Of a stretch of 64,000 bases of DNA, positions 1 to 12,000 are shown piece by piece. The notes below the pieces were generated by a model. That model had not been told where the DNA came from. It did no database searches and saw only the letters and a list, made by a program, of their open reading frames with translations. Where the stretch lies: positions 918,690 to 982,689 of the forward strand of contig NW_006281099.1 of the NCBI RefSeq assembly GCF_000203795.2, in the 5' to 3' direction. A program made the position numbers and the translations under genes. The first letter of the stretch is position 1, and each line of letters begins with the position of its first letter. This stretch comes from Batrachochytrium dendrobatidis JAM81. Lineage: Eukaryota > Chytridiomycota > Chytridiomycetes > Rhizophydiales.

Positions 1-1061
1 TGGTATCTTATTTTGAATATACAGTTGACCTCAAGGCATTGCTTCGAGTGAATCTATCGCACAACAAGATTACTGGTGTGATACACGATATGCACTACAC
101 TTTAATACGTGCCATATAATTGTATTTACATGTTATTTCAAAATAGAACTGCCCGACGACATTCCACAACTAAAAAATCTGGAAATATTGTCTTTGTATA
201 CGAACCGTCTGACATTGATCCCTAAGAGCATCAATCAGCTTTCATCATTACGACGACTGATTCTAAGGTATTTTATTGATTTAAAGTTGTCAGCAAATGG
301 TTTATTCTATTCCAACAACTCACTGATAAACTATCTAGCAATAACTCTATAAAAGAGCTGCCTCAGGGTTTCGGCACCTGCTCATCGCTAGAGTACTTGG
401 ATTTAAGCTGTAACAAGCTTAGCTCCCTCTCTGCAAATTTTGGATATCTTAGTAAGTTTCAACATGACGTTTCAATCAAACCGTTTACTCTAGCTCTATT
501 TTGTTGAGTTGCTTTATTCCTTTAACAATAATAGCTACGCTCAAGACGTTGTACCTCTCTGATAATATTTTGACAACGCTTCCCAACGAAATTGGTAATC
601 TTGCCATATTGGAAATTGTAAGGAGTCGATTCGTGCTCAAAATGTTTATTTTTTGCAAATGCTATAGCTTAATCTTTGAAATTCAATACATCCCACTCAA
701 CAGTTTGTGCTTCGAGATAATAAACTATCTTCACTCCCAAAGGAATTTGGCCGGCTTAAATCTCTTGTGCACTTGAATCTACAAGGCAATCAGTTCAAGA
801 CTCTTCCAACTTGCTTATGTAAATATAATCATCACACGACAGTTGATCATTGTTTTGGTTGCTAATTGAAACACTTGATATGGATTGACAAACGCAGTGG
901 AAATACCGCTAAATAAAAAGGATACAAAACTGCTGCTAGCAGGGAATCCTTTCGAGCCCAATGTCAAGCGTGTATTGAAGCAAGGAGGAGTACCCAAACT
1001 GTATAAAGAAATGAAGGAGCCAACATGGAACAAAGAAAAGCCTGAGCAGCAATCGCAATAA
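1..1061 (+). CDS. RSU1-like leucine-rich repeat protein (5' partial)
   Basis: The 3' part of a multi-exon gene whose start lies before the window. Spliced exons give consecutive LRRs: LRVNLSHNKITG, LEILSLYTNRLTLIPKSI, LEYLDLSCNKLSSL, LKTLYLSDNILTTLPNEIG, LRDNKLSSLPKEFGRL and LVHLNLQGNQFKTLP. A C-terminal cap (LAGNPFEPNVKRVLKQGG) follows, then a short basic tail ending at TAA 1059-1061. Introns are short, for example about 90-161 and 619-703. Repeat order and the phrases LYLSDN, LRDN..SLPKE and QGN..LP match Ras suppressor protein 1, which in animals binds PINCH at integrin adhesions. A fungal role is unknown. It could be another Ras-group LRR protein, since only the 3' half is visible. Confidence 0.75.
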
Positions 1062-1399
1062 AATGCTTATTCAGGATTAGCAGGATCTGACAATGGAGCA
1101 ACTCTAAATCTATCAAATCAGCACGGTAACCCATGGCAGTTCATGCCCAAATAAAATCTATGGGCCTATTCCAGAGTTGTATTGACTTGATATATAAAAT
1201 ATTGTAAAAAAAGAAACCATCAAGGCATACAGTCAGCTGGGTTTAGATTGTATTCAAAACCCATTCAACCAATACAAACAAAAGTGCTTTGAAAATAATA
1301 TAATTAATTCCATAGTTGTAACGAATGAGTTGATTAGAATACCACAACTATCTGATGAAGAGATGCGGCCTAAAAAAGTCAGGCAAGTGCAATAGAAAT
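1062..1399. other. Intergenic, convergent 3' ends
   Basis: AT-rich spacer between the convergent ends of the LRR gene and the glutaredoxin gene. I see no ORF with coding character, no RNA gene and no element end here. Confidence 0.6.
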
Positions 1400-1769
1400 T
1401 CAATTTAGCAACCTATCCAATCCTCCACTGGTACTGTAAGCAGACAAGTCACTGTAGCCACCTAATACCAAGTATATCGAAAGATTAGAAGTTGGACATA
1501 CAATTCAGTATGGATCAAGACACATGCATACCAATATGAGCCTGTTTGATAAAAATATTGGGAACAGTCCTCTGGTTAGTCTTTGTAGTCAAATATGATT
1601 GAATACTAGGCCCATCGTTTCGCTTATCCAGGTCAACAACAAAGAAGCTGAGGCCCTTGGACTCTAGGAGTTGCTTGGCCTTGAAACAGTAGCTGCATGT
1701 GGTTTTGGCAAACACAACAATATTATTTCCTTGAATTGCGGATTCGACAAACGTAGCCACAGATGACAT
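1400..1769 (-). CDS. GRX: Dithiol glutaredoxin, CSYC active site
   Basis: Glutathione-dependent thiol-disulphide oxidoreductase. Two exons: MSSVATF... to AHIG, then an intron, then GYSDLSAYSTSGG and LLN with TGA at 1400-1402. The join G|GT keeps phase and gives 99 aa, the normal length for a classical Grx. The active site is TTCSYC (residues 25-28), the cis-proline loop is TVP (68-70) and the glutathione-binding GG-D element reads GGYSD (80-84), where family members usually have GG-DD. The start at 1769 gives the typical Grx N-terminus. An in-frame ATG at 1808 would add 13 residues. CSYC is the active site of human GRX2 and some plant Grx that can hold a [2Fe-2S] cluster. No clear targeting peptide is seen from the shorter start. 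Confidence 0.92.
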
Positions 1770-1938
1770 TTGTATTGGTGGGGATACTTTGGGAAGTCTC
1801 AAAAACATAAAGATATCGTGCAGATGCGAGTTTTTTAGGAGTTGCTAGTCAGTATAGCCAGTGGATTGACTAGCTACTTCAAATGATGACTTTTATATTC
1901 CAGCTAACATCTGCTGGGTACTGTTACCATTACACCAA

Positions 1939-2172
1939 ATGGTATTACTCAGCATGCAGTGTCTTCACCAAATGGCTGAATTTAGTGATGAAATCCTATT
2001 ATTTCATTCGGCTAAGCGTGGTCAGTCCCAACCAAGATACATTTTAAAGCTGAAACACTCATTGCATGTGTTTTCTAGCAGTCTCGTACAAATGCAGATA
2101 CTCATTCCTACCAAACTAATAACTGGAGCACGGATATATTGTATTGTTCAAGGCTATGACGTTGAAATGTAA
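1939..2172 (+). other. Unassigned 77-codon ORF
   Basis: An open frame between the glutaredoxin start and the NAA30 stop. Part of it (CLHQMAEFSDEILLFHS) has a faint resemblance to the N-terminal region of RAD9-type clamp subunits, but no flanking exons with matching phase were found. It may be chance or a gene remnant. I see nothing else in 1770-2227. Confidence 0.2.
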
Positions 2173-2227
2173 AATCTAACTGATCTTAGCCAATGGTTTG
2201 TAAGTAGGTTCTATGGGTTGCATGCAA

Positions 2228-2956
2228 CTAATTGAGCCAGCATTTGAGCCTACAAGAGTTATTATCAAAGTAAATATCTTTGACTATCTTTGACAATAAT
2301 TGTACAAAAGTATACCTTAGAGCATCTAAACCATTCATGTAGTATCGGCTCAGTCGTTTGTCCCTGACAAATCCCAGTCGTTCGTATAGTGCTAGTGCAG
2401 CTTTATTTGTTGCTTCTGTTTCCAGCACAACCTGACATGATAAAATAAACAGATTAGTCTTGGAATGTACTCATTAAAGTTCAATAGTGGAACTTGTACC
2501 TCGTCTGCATTCCGTTGTTTCATTTCCATTACAGCAGTTTTTACCAACTGTGATCCTAGCACAATAATATCAGTTATATGAAGCATTCAAACTGTAGATG
2601 GTGAATGTTTAGATCATGAATCAAGTCCAAATGCAGTGCTTACCAATGCCTTGTTTCCTATACGCTGCATTCACAGTGAGCATGGCAATATACCCTCTAT
2701 ATGATTTTCTATGGTAATCCAGCTTGCAAATGATCACACCAATAATAGTTCCAGTGCGAGTATCCTTGGCCACAAACGAAACTGTCGGATTGGTTTGTAG
2801 AAAGTGGCGATATGTGTAGACTGAGTATGGCTCTGACAAATCCTTCTCAATAAGAGCAGTCATTTGGGGAAGTTGTTCTTCTGATGCATATGGTTCATAG
2901 ATCACCGTTGGTGCTGGAGCAGCAGTAACTGTTGAAGCAGCAGGGTCGGCCGACAT
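2228..2956 (-). CDS. NAA30: N-alpha-acetyltransferase 30, NatC catalytic subunit
   Basis: GNAT-fold enzyme that acetylates protein N-termini starting Met-hydrophobic, co-translationally at the ribosome, as part of NatC (MAK3 in yeast). Four exons (2956-2644, 2555-2500, 2431-2316, 2249-2228) join in phase to 168 aa. The family signatures are intact: [39 protein letters not shown] (acetyl-CoA-binding R/Q-x-x-G-x-G/A), [36 protein letters not shown] and the ending DALRLKCWLN. A low-complexity Ala/Thr/Pro segment precedes the domain. The start ATG at 2956 is preferred; an in-frame ATG at 3001 would add 15 residues. Confidence 0.95.
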
Positions 2957-3295
2957 GTTGAAAACTTGTAAACGATAAAAACCAAGTCGAATTGCCGACA
3001 AATGCTTTGCGATGGTAGCAAAGTCTAGCTGGACTGCGATCGTTGCTCCTTCATTCGACTGTTTATTATACTTTAAGACTGCAAGTCATTGGTCGGGTTC
3101 ACTGTCCTCAAACCCGTTTTTACAAAACTCTACCTGGATGCATTCTACCAGTGCTTGCTACTTTTTTTACTTTGAACCAAATCCATTGAGTTTACATGAG
3201 TATTGTTGGTAGGCAATTCATTGGAAGCTCTTGTCTATTTTTTATCCGTCCGACTGTAGTTTAAACAGTCTAGCACAATCTCCAATACTGTCTAA
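2957..3295. promoter_or_regulatory. Divergent intergenic region NAA30 / RhoGAP
   Basis: 339 bp between two divergent starts, so it presumably carries both promoters. No recognisable element or RNA was seen. The small + strand ORF in it (3012-3212) lacks family similarity. Confidence 0.4.
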
Positions 3296-6224
3296 ATGGT
3301 TCAGTCTTGTAATGTTGTGGCGTTGAACAATACTTTCAATGTCCAAGACATATTGGTACTAATACAACCTATGATTTGATTCCAGGTGTTAGTTTAGCCG
3401 ACTTTAATACAATGAATACAGAATCTTCATCTTCAACGTCTAGCAATCCAACACCAAAGCAAAATCAATTTACTCACGAGTCGGATATTTCATTTACTAA
3501 TTCTTCCACTTATATGGAACTACCTGCGCTTCAGGTATATTGCTGTTAATATGGCTATGCATTTTAATAATTATGTGCAGCTGTCTTTCCATAACGGAAT
3601 CATAATAACCCTTTGCTATTGACTTGAATACCCACCTGCTTTAGCTTCACGACATCATGTCCTATCAAGATCAGCTGGCTGTAATGGAAAAGGCAAGTGC
3701 CTGGCCAGTGATCAAATCGGGATATATGCGTAAACGTGTTGTGGAGCAATCAAGTAGAAGATCATCTGTTGATGCAGTAGATTCTGTCAATCTATCTCAT
3801 TCGTCTGGTGATGCTCATCCAGTGTCACCTTTAGCTAGACCTGTATCTGATCAATGGCAGCTATTTTATGTTCAAGTGCGTGGTGTATACATGTTTTTTT
3901 ACCAGTCGCTCGATAGTGAGCGAATTGTCCAAGAAACGGCTGACCAAGATATTGTAGCAGCAGGCAATCAAACCATGTCGATTAATTTCTTTTCTAAAAT
4001 ATTCGCTAGCATTAAACCTCCGAGTATGTCTTCTACACTGCAGTCAAGTTTCTCACCAGAAATGGAAAACAACCCGCTCGATACTGTCAAGCAATCTACT
4101 AACAACGAGCCGTTTTCTCGAGTACTTGTAAACTATATTTGTCTATCAGAGGCTATTCTTTCTTTTGCTAGTGCGCCTTCTCAATCTTCAGATTCGGTTT
4201 TTGATTCAGACAAACACATTACAGATTGCATGCTGCTAGTGCCAAAAACTGATGAAAAGATTGGGTTACATCCAGCTCAAGTTTATTTAAATGTTGTTGT
4301 TTCTCAGAACATACTTGAGAGTCAGTGGCAATTAAGAGACACAAAATATCAATCTCAAACTATTGAAGAGGTTCAGGAGCAAGTGCGTATTACTGAACTT
4401 TGCGATTGGACGGCTGCTCTAGGAATCGTTGGTGCGTGCATAGACAAAACCGAGTTCCAAAAACTAGGTCGTAACAACACCATCACGTCATCCTCCAAAC
4501 CCTCAGTTTCTGTGGCGATCAGTAGAAATAATACCTTTCCAGCATCTAAAGCTACAAGCAAAAGCGGATCTAGCTTGACTCAACGCGCCATTCAGCAACG
4601 TCCAAAGTTTTTAACCTCGTTCAACAAAAAGTTTAGTGCATCTGCACTCTCGCTCAAAAATGACACTGATGCTCTGGTTTTAAATAGAAACACACCACCA
4701 TCGACTCCACCAAGAATATCTTCGCCACAAATTATTGACTCGACTTTACCTCATCTCTATGACGGAGATGCCAGTCCATCATGTGTTCCTATGTTTTCTA
4801 AATTTGACAACAAAATATTTAAAAGTAAAAAAGAAAACTCTGTTAAAACCCCAAATCTCGAGCCAATTCCTGACACAGCTCAAGAGCGGATTCGGCATTT
4901 TCAAAAACTTTTTGAAGAGTACGACGTTCAACCAGTCATCAAGACGAATTCATCTTTAATAAGCAATCCCACACACACATCCAATCGATCCAATTTACCC
5001 TTTTCCATACCTCCCGCACCCATATCACCTTCAAGTTCTTCTGAAAGCAGTACATCTTATATTCAGCAGATCCAAAGTAAACCTCAAAAAATCCAAACTA
5101 AATCAGATTCCAAAATTCAGCTCAAAAAGCACTGGCAACGACTATGGAGTCGATCTTTTTTGAACGATACGTTCAACATAGAATTGGCAGCGGATTATGC
5201 AGACCGCATTGTACCGACTGAACCGTCAATTCTAATCCGAAAATCCAGCATACAGTTTGAAAATGCATCTACTTTGTCTCCACGCGGGCGAGAGACATTA
5301 CATCTGGTACCACGAGCATTGCTGATGTGCATTACAGCCATTGAAGATTTGGGTATGGACACTGCTGGAATTTATCGAATTTCGGGCGTTACAAGCAACG
5401 TAGCCTATCTCCAGGCACAATTTAGCCGCGGTCTAATTACTTCTTTGATGCTTCCATTTGAAAAAGTTGCAGAATCTAGTCAAAATTTAAAGCAAAAGTA
5501 TACCCAGTCGTCTATCCTTACCAAGTCGTTGACAAAGTACGTAGCTACTGATATAAACAAGCTTGTTTTTAACGACGACCAGTCAGCTTTTACAGCCGAG
5601 TGCGATGAATCAAAGAGCGAGCAATCTGTGACGGATAGCAGCGTATTTGAACAAAAGCAATACATTCCTGCAAGTAATCAACGACAGACTTTGTACAATA
5701 CGATTCTCTACAATAATGATATACATGTTATTACAACAGTTGTCAAGAATATTCTTCGAGCAGGACTGGGAAAATATTGCGAGCCGGTATACACTTTTTC
5801 TCATTACAATCTTTTTTTAAAAGCCAGCCAGATAGAAGACCCTATGATGCGTCTTGTAGCTATCCAGGATGTAGTTCACATGCTGCCAGATCTTCATTTT
5901 GCTACTTTGGATCTGGTATGCAAACATTTGGCCAACGTTGTATCTCGATCCGACTCGACATGTATGTCATCGCGCAATCTTTCGATTGTATTTGGCCCGA
6001 CTTTATTCTGCGAGCCATATGATTATAGATTTGATCATTCACAAAAGAAGCACGCACAAAAGGTGATGAAAAATATGCCTATACAATGTGCGATTGTTCA
6101 AAGCTGTATTGAATATGCAGAATGGATGTTTGATCCAAAAGTGTTTCGGCCCAGTGTTGTGAGTGAAAGTAGCTTGGTAGGAGCCATGATATTACCACCG
6201 ACTATGAAGGAAGTTTACTTTTAA
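3296..6224 (+). CDS. PH and RhoGAP domain protein
   Basis: GTPase-activating protein for Rho-family GTPases. Three exons (3296-3308, 3386-3534, 3645-6224) join in phase to about 913 aa. The long last exon could be taken alone from an internal ATG at 3657, but both upstream junctions preserve phase. A PH domain is split by Ser-rich inserts: it starts near residue 74 (WPVIKSGYMRKRV), continues WQLFYVQVRGVYMFFYQS, and ends near ITELCDWTAALG. A long disordered Ser/Thr/Pro region follows. RhoGAP starts about residue 595, with the arginine finger in GIYRISG (near residue 628), LRAGLGKYCEPVYTF, and NLSIVFGPTLF. About 90 residues are inserted between the first and second GAP blocks, unlike the compact domain of most family members. 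This architecture resembles Bem3/Rga-type polarity GAPs, but the exact orthologue is unclear. Confidence 0.88.
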
Positions 6225-6350
6225 CTTTAATACCCATGAATACAGGATTGATATGCGATGTTTCCATTTTTGAAAATAATGGTACATATCTACCCATTCA
6301 ACCTGTCTAGTGACTGTTGATACTTATTTGACCGATGAAATGTGCAATTG

Positions 6351-6764
6351 CAGCCCTATTTACGTAAAACAAAACACTAAACAAAAGTGCATAATAAATA
6401 TTCAATTTCATGACATGCTGAGTGTCAGTTTACTGGTCGATATTGTGGTTTGGCCTCTTTACTTGACTTGTCTTGTAGTGATTGCCATGGAAACAACATT
6501 GTATTCTGAGCTAGAACACGAATGTATGAGTTTTTAGCAGTGAGTTGAGTTGACCCAACATCCGATCGCAATGAATGAATCTGGTGATTGTACCAAAAGT
6601 GGAGAATGGATAGTTTGACTGCTGCATAATATGATGAATGTGATGCTTATTGAATCAGTCAATGTGTAATAAAAACTACAATGAATATTTAACCATTGTA
6701 TATTCCGAGCAAAATAGTGATTGCAAGATAAATACAAGTGTTTCATTTCATGTGAATACAGCTG
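6351..6764. mobile_element. MITE-like element, copy 1
   Basis: A 414-bp element with imperfect terminal inverted repeats of about 27 bp. The left end begins CAGCCCTATTTACGTAAAAC; the right end, reverse-complemented, begins CAGCTGTATTCACATGAAAT. It has no plausible protein of its own, and small open frames in it recur only because the element is repeated. The interior recurs in inverted orientation at 7391-7760. No clear target-site duplication is visible. Confidence 0.75.
6368..6737 (+). repeat. Left arm of 370-bp inverted repeat
   Basis: The interior of MITE copy 1. Its reverse complement occurs at 7391-7760 with the same length and no difference that I could find in the stretches compared. 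The spacer of 653 bp contains a small spliced gene. Confidence 0.9.
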
Positions 6765-6773
6765 TAAAACAGT

Positions 6774-7344
6774 TTATTTACTGCTCAACTCGGCAATCCT
6801 CTTCTCCTTTTCCTCGATGGTTCTCAACAAGATCCTAAACCCAAACGTAATATTAGATTTAGTAGTATTCATATCAGCAGTATATTATGTATTTGACCAA
6901 TGGCTTACAAAACTCTAAACTCCAGTTTGGCCCTAAAATCATATACGGTTTCGAAATAAAGATCAGAAACTAATTAGCCAGATATAAGTATTGATTGAAT
7001 ACATACTTTTCAATTTGAAGGGATGAGACCAATGCATCAGTTTTATTATCCGGTAATCTAGAAGTTTGTGCATGCACTTTATACACCAAGTTCGTCCAGT
7101 CATAATCATGATCAAAGTCAAATATTAGTATCCAGGTCGATAGTCAGTTGTGAAGAGCAGAACCATGTTGATATAGGAGATTGCTTAGGATGGGATAAAA
7201 GTATGAGAAGATACCTGGCTGTGTTGATGCAGAAGTTAGATTGGATGCCTCAAGAAGAGACTCGATCAACAATGCATGTTTTTCAAGACCATCTAGTCTA
7301 AACTCCAGTTCAGATGTTGATTGCAATTGACAATTGTCAGTCAT
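6774..7344 (-). CDS. Small coiled-coil protein, unknown function
   Basis: Four short exons join with consistent phase to 94 aa. The start is ATG 7344-7342 (MTDNCQLQSTSELEFRLDG) and the stop is TAA at 6776-6774. Intermediate exons read VHAQTSRLPDNKTDALVS, then KAKLEFRV, and the last ends LLRTIEEKEKRIAELSSK. Canonical donors (GTATCT, GTATGT, GTAAGC) and TTTAG/AAAG acceptors support the model. The protein is largely helical, with a C-terminal coiled coil, and no family is recognised. The gene sits between two inverted MITE copies: its stop is about 10 bp from the end of copy 1 and its start 47 bp from the right arm, so its promoter and 3' UTR probably lie in element DNA. Confidence 0.6.
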
Positions 7345-7390
7345 TGTGTTGAATTGGTGTGTATCGAACAAACTTGAAAAGTGGACGCTT

Positions 7391-7760
7391 TTGTATTTAT
7401 CTTGCAATCACTATTTTGCTCGGAATATACAATGGTTAAATATTCATTGTAGTTTTTATTACACATTGACTGATTCAATAAGCATCACATTCATCATATT
7501 ATGCAGCAGTCAAACTATCCATTCTCCACTTTTGGTACAATCACCAGATTCATTCATTGCGATCGGATGTTGGGTCAACTCAACTCACTGCTAAAAACTC
7601 ATACATTCGTGTTCTAGCTCAGAATACAATGTTGTTTCCATGGCAATCACTACAAGACAAGTCAAGTAAAGAGGCCAAACCACAATATCGACCAGTAAAC
7701 TGACACTCAGCATGTCATGAAATTGAATATTTATTATGCACTTTTGTTTAGTGTTTTGTT
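7391..7760 (-). repeat. Right arm of 370-bp inverted repeat
   Basis: Inverted copy of 6368-6737. The outer terminal repeats of the element are missing here: the match stops just inside both ends. It lies between the small coiled-coil gene and MTR3, 54 bp upstream of the MTR3 start codon. Confidence 0.9.
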
Positions 7761-7813
7761 ATGTGAGCATCTTTAACTGAAAATTTACTTGCCACAAATT
7801 ATTCAAAATCAAT

Positions 7814-8939
7814 ATGGATAGAAAGAGAATTAATGTAAAGTATTTGCACTAGATTGGACACATGGTTCAAATGGATTGGATAGTATTAGTCAATAACTTT
7901 GTATATTTTGATATTGCTAATTCAGGGACCAGAGAAGAGTATTGTTCCTCAACCGTTAATCTCTACTGCACTGGGTCATCCACATACAGGTCAACGAGCT
8001 GACAAACGACGACCAGACCAGATCAGACCAATATATACAAAAGCAGGCACAATCCCTCAAGCCAATGGCAGTGCATACATTGAAACCGGAAACCTAAAAG
8101 TAATATGCGCCGTTTATGGGCCTCGTCAGTCTTCATCAAGACAGCTATCATCATCGACTGGAACACTTCAATGCGATTTCAAGTTTGCACCGTTTTCTGG
8201 AGAGAAACGAAAGGGCTATGCCAAGGTAACTCCATTCAAGCAGGATGCATTGATATACTGTGGTAGTCTGGATTGCCAAGTACTGAGCTTCATTCTAGAA
8301 TTTAATTTTCAGACATGAATATTCGATTTTTCATAAAATTCAAATGTGCATTGAATTCATTCGACTTATTTACATCTGAACGATTTCATCTAGGATGATC
8401 AAGAAAAAGAGTTCTCAATGGTTTTAGAGCAAGCACTTACTCCATCGATCCGTCTAGAAAACTATCCCAAGTTTACAATTCAAGTATTCGTCATTGTTCT
8501 TGAAAATGATGGATCCATGTCAGCACTTGCAGCAGCCATATCCTGTGCTTCTCTTGCCTTGGCAAACGCTGGCATTGAAATGCTTGATATGGTGGCTGCG
8601 TCTTCTATTGCATACTTTGGTGAATCGATGTTGTGTTTGGACGTATCGCTCAAGGAAGAAATGGTGCAGGATGGTGCAATGTTAGTTTCATACATGCCTT
8701 CGTTGAACGAGGTCACACATCTAATTCAAACAGGGCTAGCAACTACTTCGCAATGCACCAAGGTAAGGATGACTATTGGTGTAAATCTACAATAATGTAT
8801 TATAAATGTCATTTTTATTGTACGAATCTGATTGGTCTTGACAATTTTATGCATTTAAACTGTTTAGGCGATTGAGCTGGGTGTTGATGCATGCTCTCAG
8901 ATTCATACTATTTTACAAGAAGCTTTATTGAGCGAATAA
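7814..8939 (+). CDS. MTR3: Exosome core subunit MTR3 (RNase PH-like)
   Basis: A non-catalytic RNase PH-fold subunit of the RNA exosome ring (EXOSC6 in animals), acting in nuclear and cytoplasmic 3'-5' RNA processing. Four exons (7814-7834, 7926-8225, 8394-8762, 8868-8939) give 253 aa, within the usual length. Hallmarks are RRPDQIRPIYTKAG, NGSAYIETGNLKVICAVYGP, LQCDFKFAPFSGEKRKG, the helix-rich GSMSALAAAISCASLALANA, and the C-terminal TILQEALLSE. The first exon encodes only MDRKRIN. RRP41-type catalytic acidic residues were not seen, as expected for MTR3. RRP46 is the main alternative identity. Confidence 0.9.
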
Positions 8940-9014
8940 ATCTAACCATTTAACACTGCAAAAATTAACCTATACTAAATCTAAGCATCATCCAATCTGA
9001 TTTTCACTTGCATT

Positions 9015-12000
9015 TTATTTCTTAATGAATGCACCTAAATTTCGACCATGTCTAGGCACTCTTGCTCCTGAATCAGTCTCATCTGTAATTACGTCATCAA
9101 TATCTTCAATTCCACCAGGCACCCGACTCGATTTAATCGAGTTTTCTGATGTTGATGTTTTGATTTCCTTTTTATGCTCGGCTAAACTCCATGTATTCGG
9201 TCTGCTCTGCAATGTGGAATTTTGCGCTACATGGCCAACTAAATCCTTACAATATTGCTCTTGATCTTGCAACTCTCTCTCCAGATCCTCAATCAATGAT
9301 TGCTGATCAGTGCATGTAGACTGCAAAAGTAGAATCTAAAATATATACATTTAGACATCAACTGTACGATCGGGAAGATGAAATAATGGTATGACCTTGA
9401 AGGAACTAGAATAATTTCATTGAAAAATGAATGGCTGAATTTACCTTTTTCTCGTCGGTTGCTTTTTGTCGACGAAGTTGTTTTAAAGCAACTTCCGCTT
9501 GCATATTTCGTTCATTTGACGATTTTTTAATTTGATTCCTAGTCTCGTCTAGTTCAAAAGTAGCCTTGTCCAGCTTTTCTTGAAGTTCAGCATTGCTATT
9601 GAAGCGAATATGAGATCAAGCAATAGCGAATCAACACTTGATACAATTACACCAACAGTAATTGAAATTTATACAAATAGCTTACGATTGAACAAGTAAA
9701 GCCTGTTTATCAGCCTATATAGTACAAAAATATCAGATTAGAATGTTGAGCTAAAGCAGCAGTTTTTAACTCATCAACATGATACCATTTTCTTTAATCG
9801 ATCAATTTCTGCTGTCATGTGAGCTACTACAAGTACTTTTTGCTCAACTTGACGCTGTAATGTTTCACACTCGACCTATTCATCCATACAATAATTTTAT
9901 ATATGTTTTAACGAGTGAATCAAGTGGAAAAAGTGAACCAATAGATTTAACAGCAATAAACATACTTTGAGTGCTCGAGTGTTTTTATCAGATACTACTT
10001 GATGGAGCTCTGTAGCATGATTAAAATCATTCATCATGCGTCTAAATCGAGCTTCCAGATCATCCGTGCTATGATGATCTGTAGCTTGTGCTGAAGCAAA
10101 ATGACGCACGTTACTTTTCTGTGTGCATACAGCTTCTTGGTCAAGTTCATTTTGAGTTTCCTCGACAAAATCATGATCAATGGCGCCGATGGATGAGCCT
10201 AGTGATGAATGCGGAGGTGGCGAGTTTGGTGCAAGATCATCTTTTTTGGGAAGCTCCTGCGATACAGTCTGTGATGATTGATCTACTGATAATGTAATTA
10301 TATCAGGATGACCAAGCAACTTTCTCATAATCCTATACATTTTCAAAGCAAAAATCAATATACCCCATCCATAAAATCAGCCAATATTGGTATTTAAGCA
10401 TAGGAAAACAGTAAAGGTATACCTGGCAAACTCGGTTTGGTTAGTATTGACTTGAAGATTGTGCATATATATTTCATATTTAGGTGATATGACGCGATTA
10501 CAAAACAGTCGTGAAAGGGATGTTGACGCAAAAAGGCAATCCACCATCAATGTAGATACATTCAAAACCATTTCTGTATACCACTCCACAGAAAGCAATA
10601 GAATTACTGTGTTATGCATAATTGGATTGGCTGATTCATACTGGTTGAATGCGTCTAAAAATGTTTGAAGCTGAGCACGACGATCATTGATGCTTCCAAC
10701 AATTGGTCTGATTTCATCCAATAAAACTCGTTCTTTATGAATTAAAATCCATAATTCAATATACTAAACACAAGTAGTATTTGAAATAGTCAACAACGCA
10801 AATCCGCCAAGCAGTCATGAGTAGATAAAAAAGTACAAGTAAACCTACCGAATGCAAGGCATCATGCATTTTGGCAGACATGGTAGGGAGTTGATATAAA
10901 ATGTCAAGTGAAGGCCAGTTATCTGAAACATAAGTAATAGTATTCCACACGATGCCAAACAATTGATAAAGTATTGCAATGCTTTGCAATTTAGGATCCT
11001 CATTTAAAAGGATTGTTGATGATGTCTGTTATTATAAACTGTAGTGTTAGCAATGCCATTAAACTTTTAAATACAGTCGTGTAGGATATATAGATAAAAG
11101 TACCTGACGAGATAGACAATCTATCAAACAAGCTATATGAGCCCAACAGAAATGGCTCGTAGTCAACCGCAGCTTGTGCGACTCGACGTATTTAGAAAAT
11201 AGTGAATAGTCTAATTCCCGCAACAATATCCATACGTTGCTCATTAATGGCAACTCTTTCGATAATGCAGCCATCAACCGTAAAACGCGATCAAATAGCT
11301 GACAGTCTTGCCACAACCCTTTGATAATCCACTCGACTAATGGCAATTTTTCATTAAACAATCTAATATGGTATATAATGGGTAACTTAGCTATTTCAGA
11401 TACACCAACATTTTGAAAAAAGCAACTGCATGGTAAATATCACTTACTTTTTCGAGTCGGTCGACAGAGTACTTGATTCAAGCATACATATCATCAAATC
11501 GATCATACACTTTTGTAGCTCTAGTGGCGTGTTTCCTTCTTCGCACACTTCAAATACGATATCTAAAATGCGTTTTATATTTTTATCACTGAACAACTAA
11601 TAGTTTAAAGGGAAATGACATGGTCATTAGCTTGATCATATTGGCGTCATATAAGATGCATAACAACGCATATTTACCTGCTCTTGCAACTTTGAATCTT
11701 TTACAATATTGAATAGGATTCGGAGAGCACATCCTACATGATCCATATTCTTTTTTTATACCAGTGAGTAAAAATGGATCAATGCTTACATTGTGTATAG
11801 TCAAATCTTGCCAAGATTGTATTACCATTGATGCTGATATTTTTACAAGTTTTGCACATAGATTAGCAAATCCAGAAAATTCAATAATGCTAGTTTGATA
11901 ACTTGGAATGCTAGACAGTGTTGCCAACAAACTCAACGTTTCGCTCTCTGTGTTGTCCATTTTTTCTCCAAATTCGGTTCTAATAAGCATATTTTAAATA

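Noticed and set aside
5480..5804. Antisense ORFs in the RhoGAP gene
   Set aside because: They overlap the insert within the RhoGAP domain and lack any recognisable domain.
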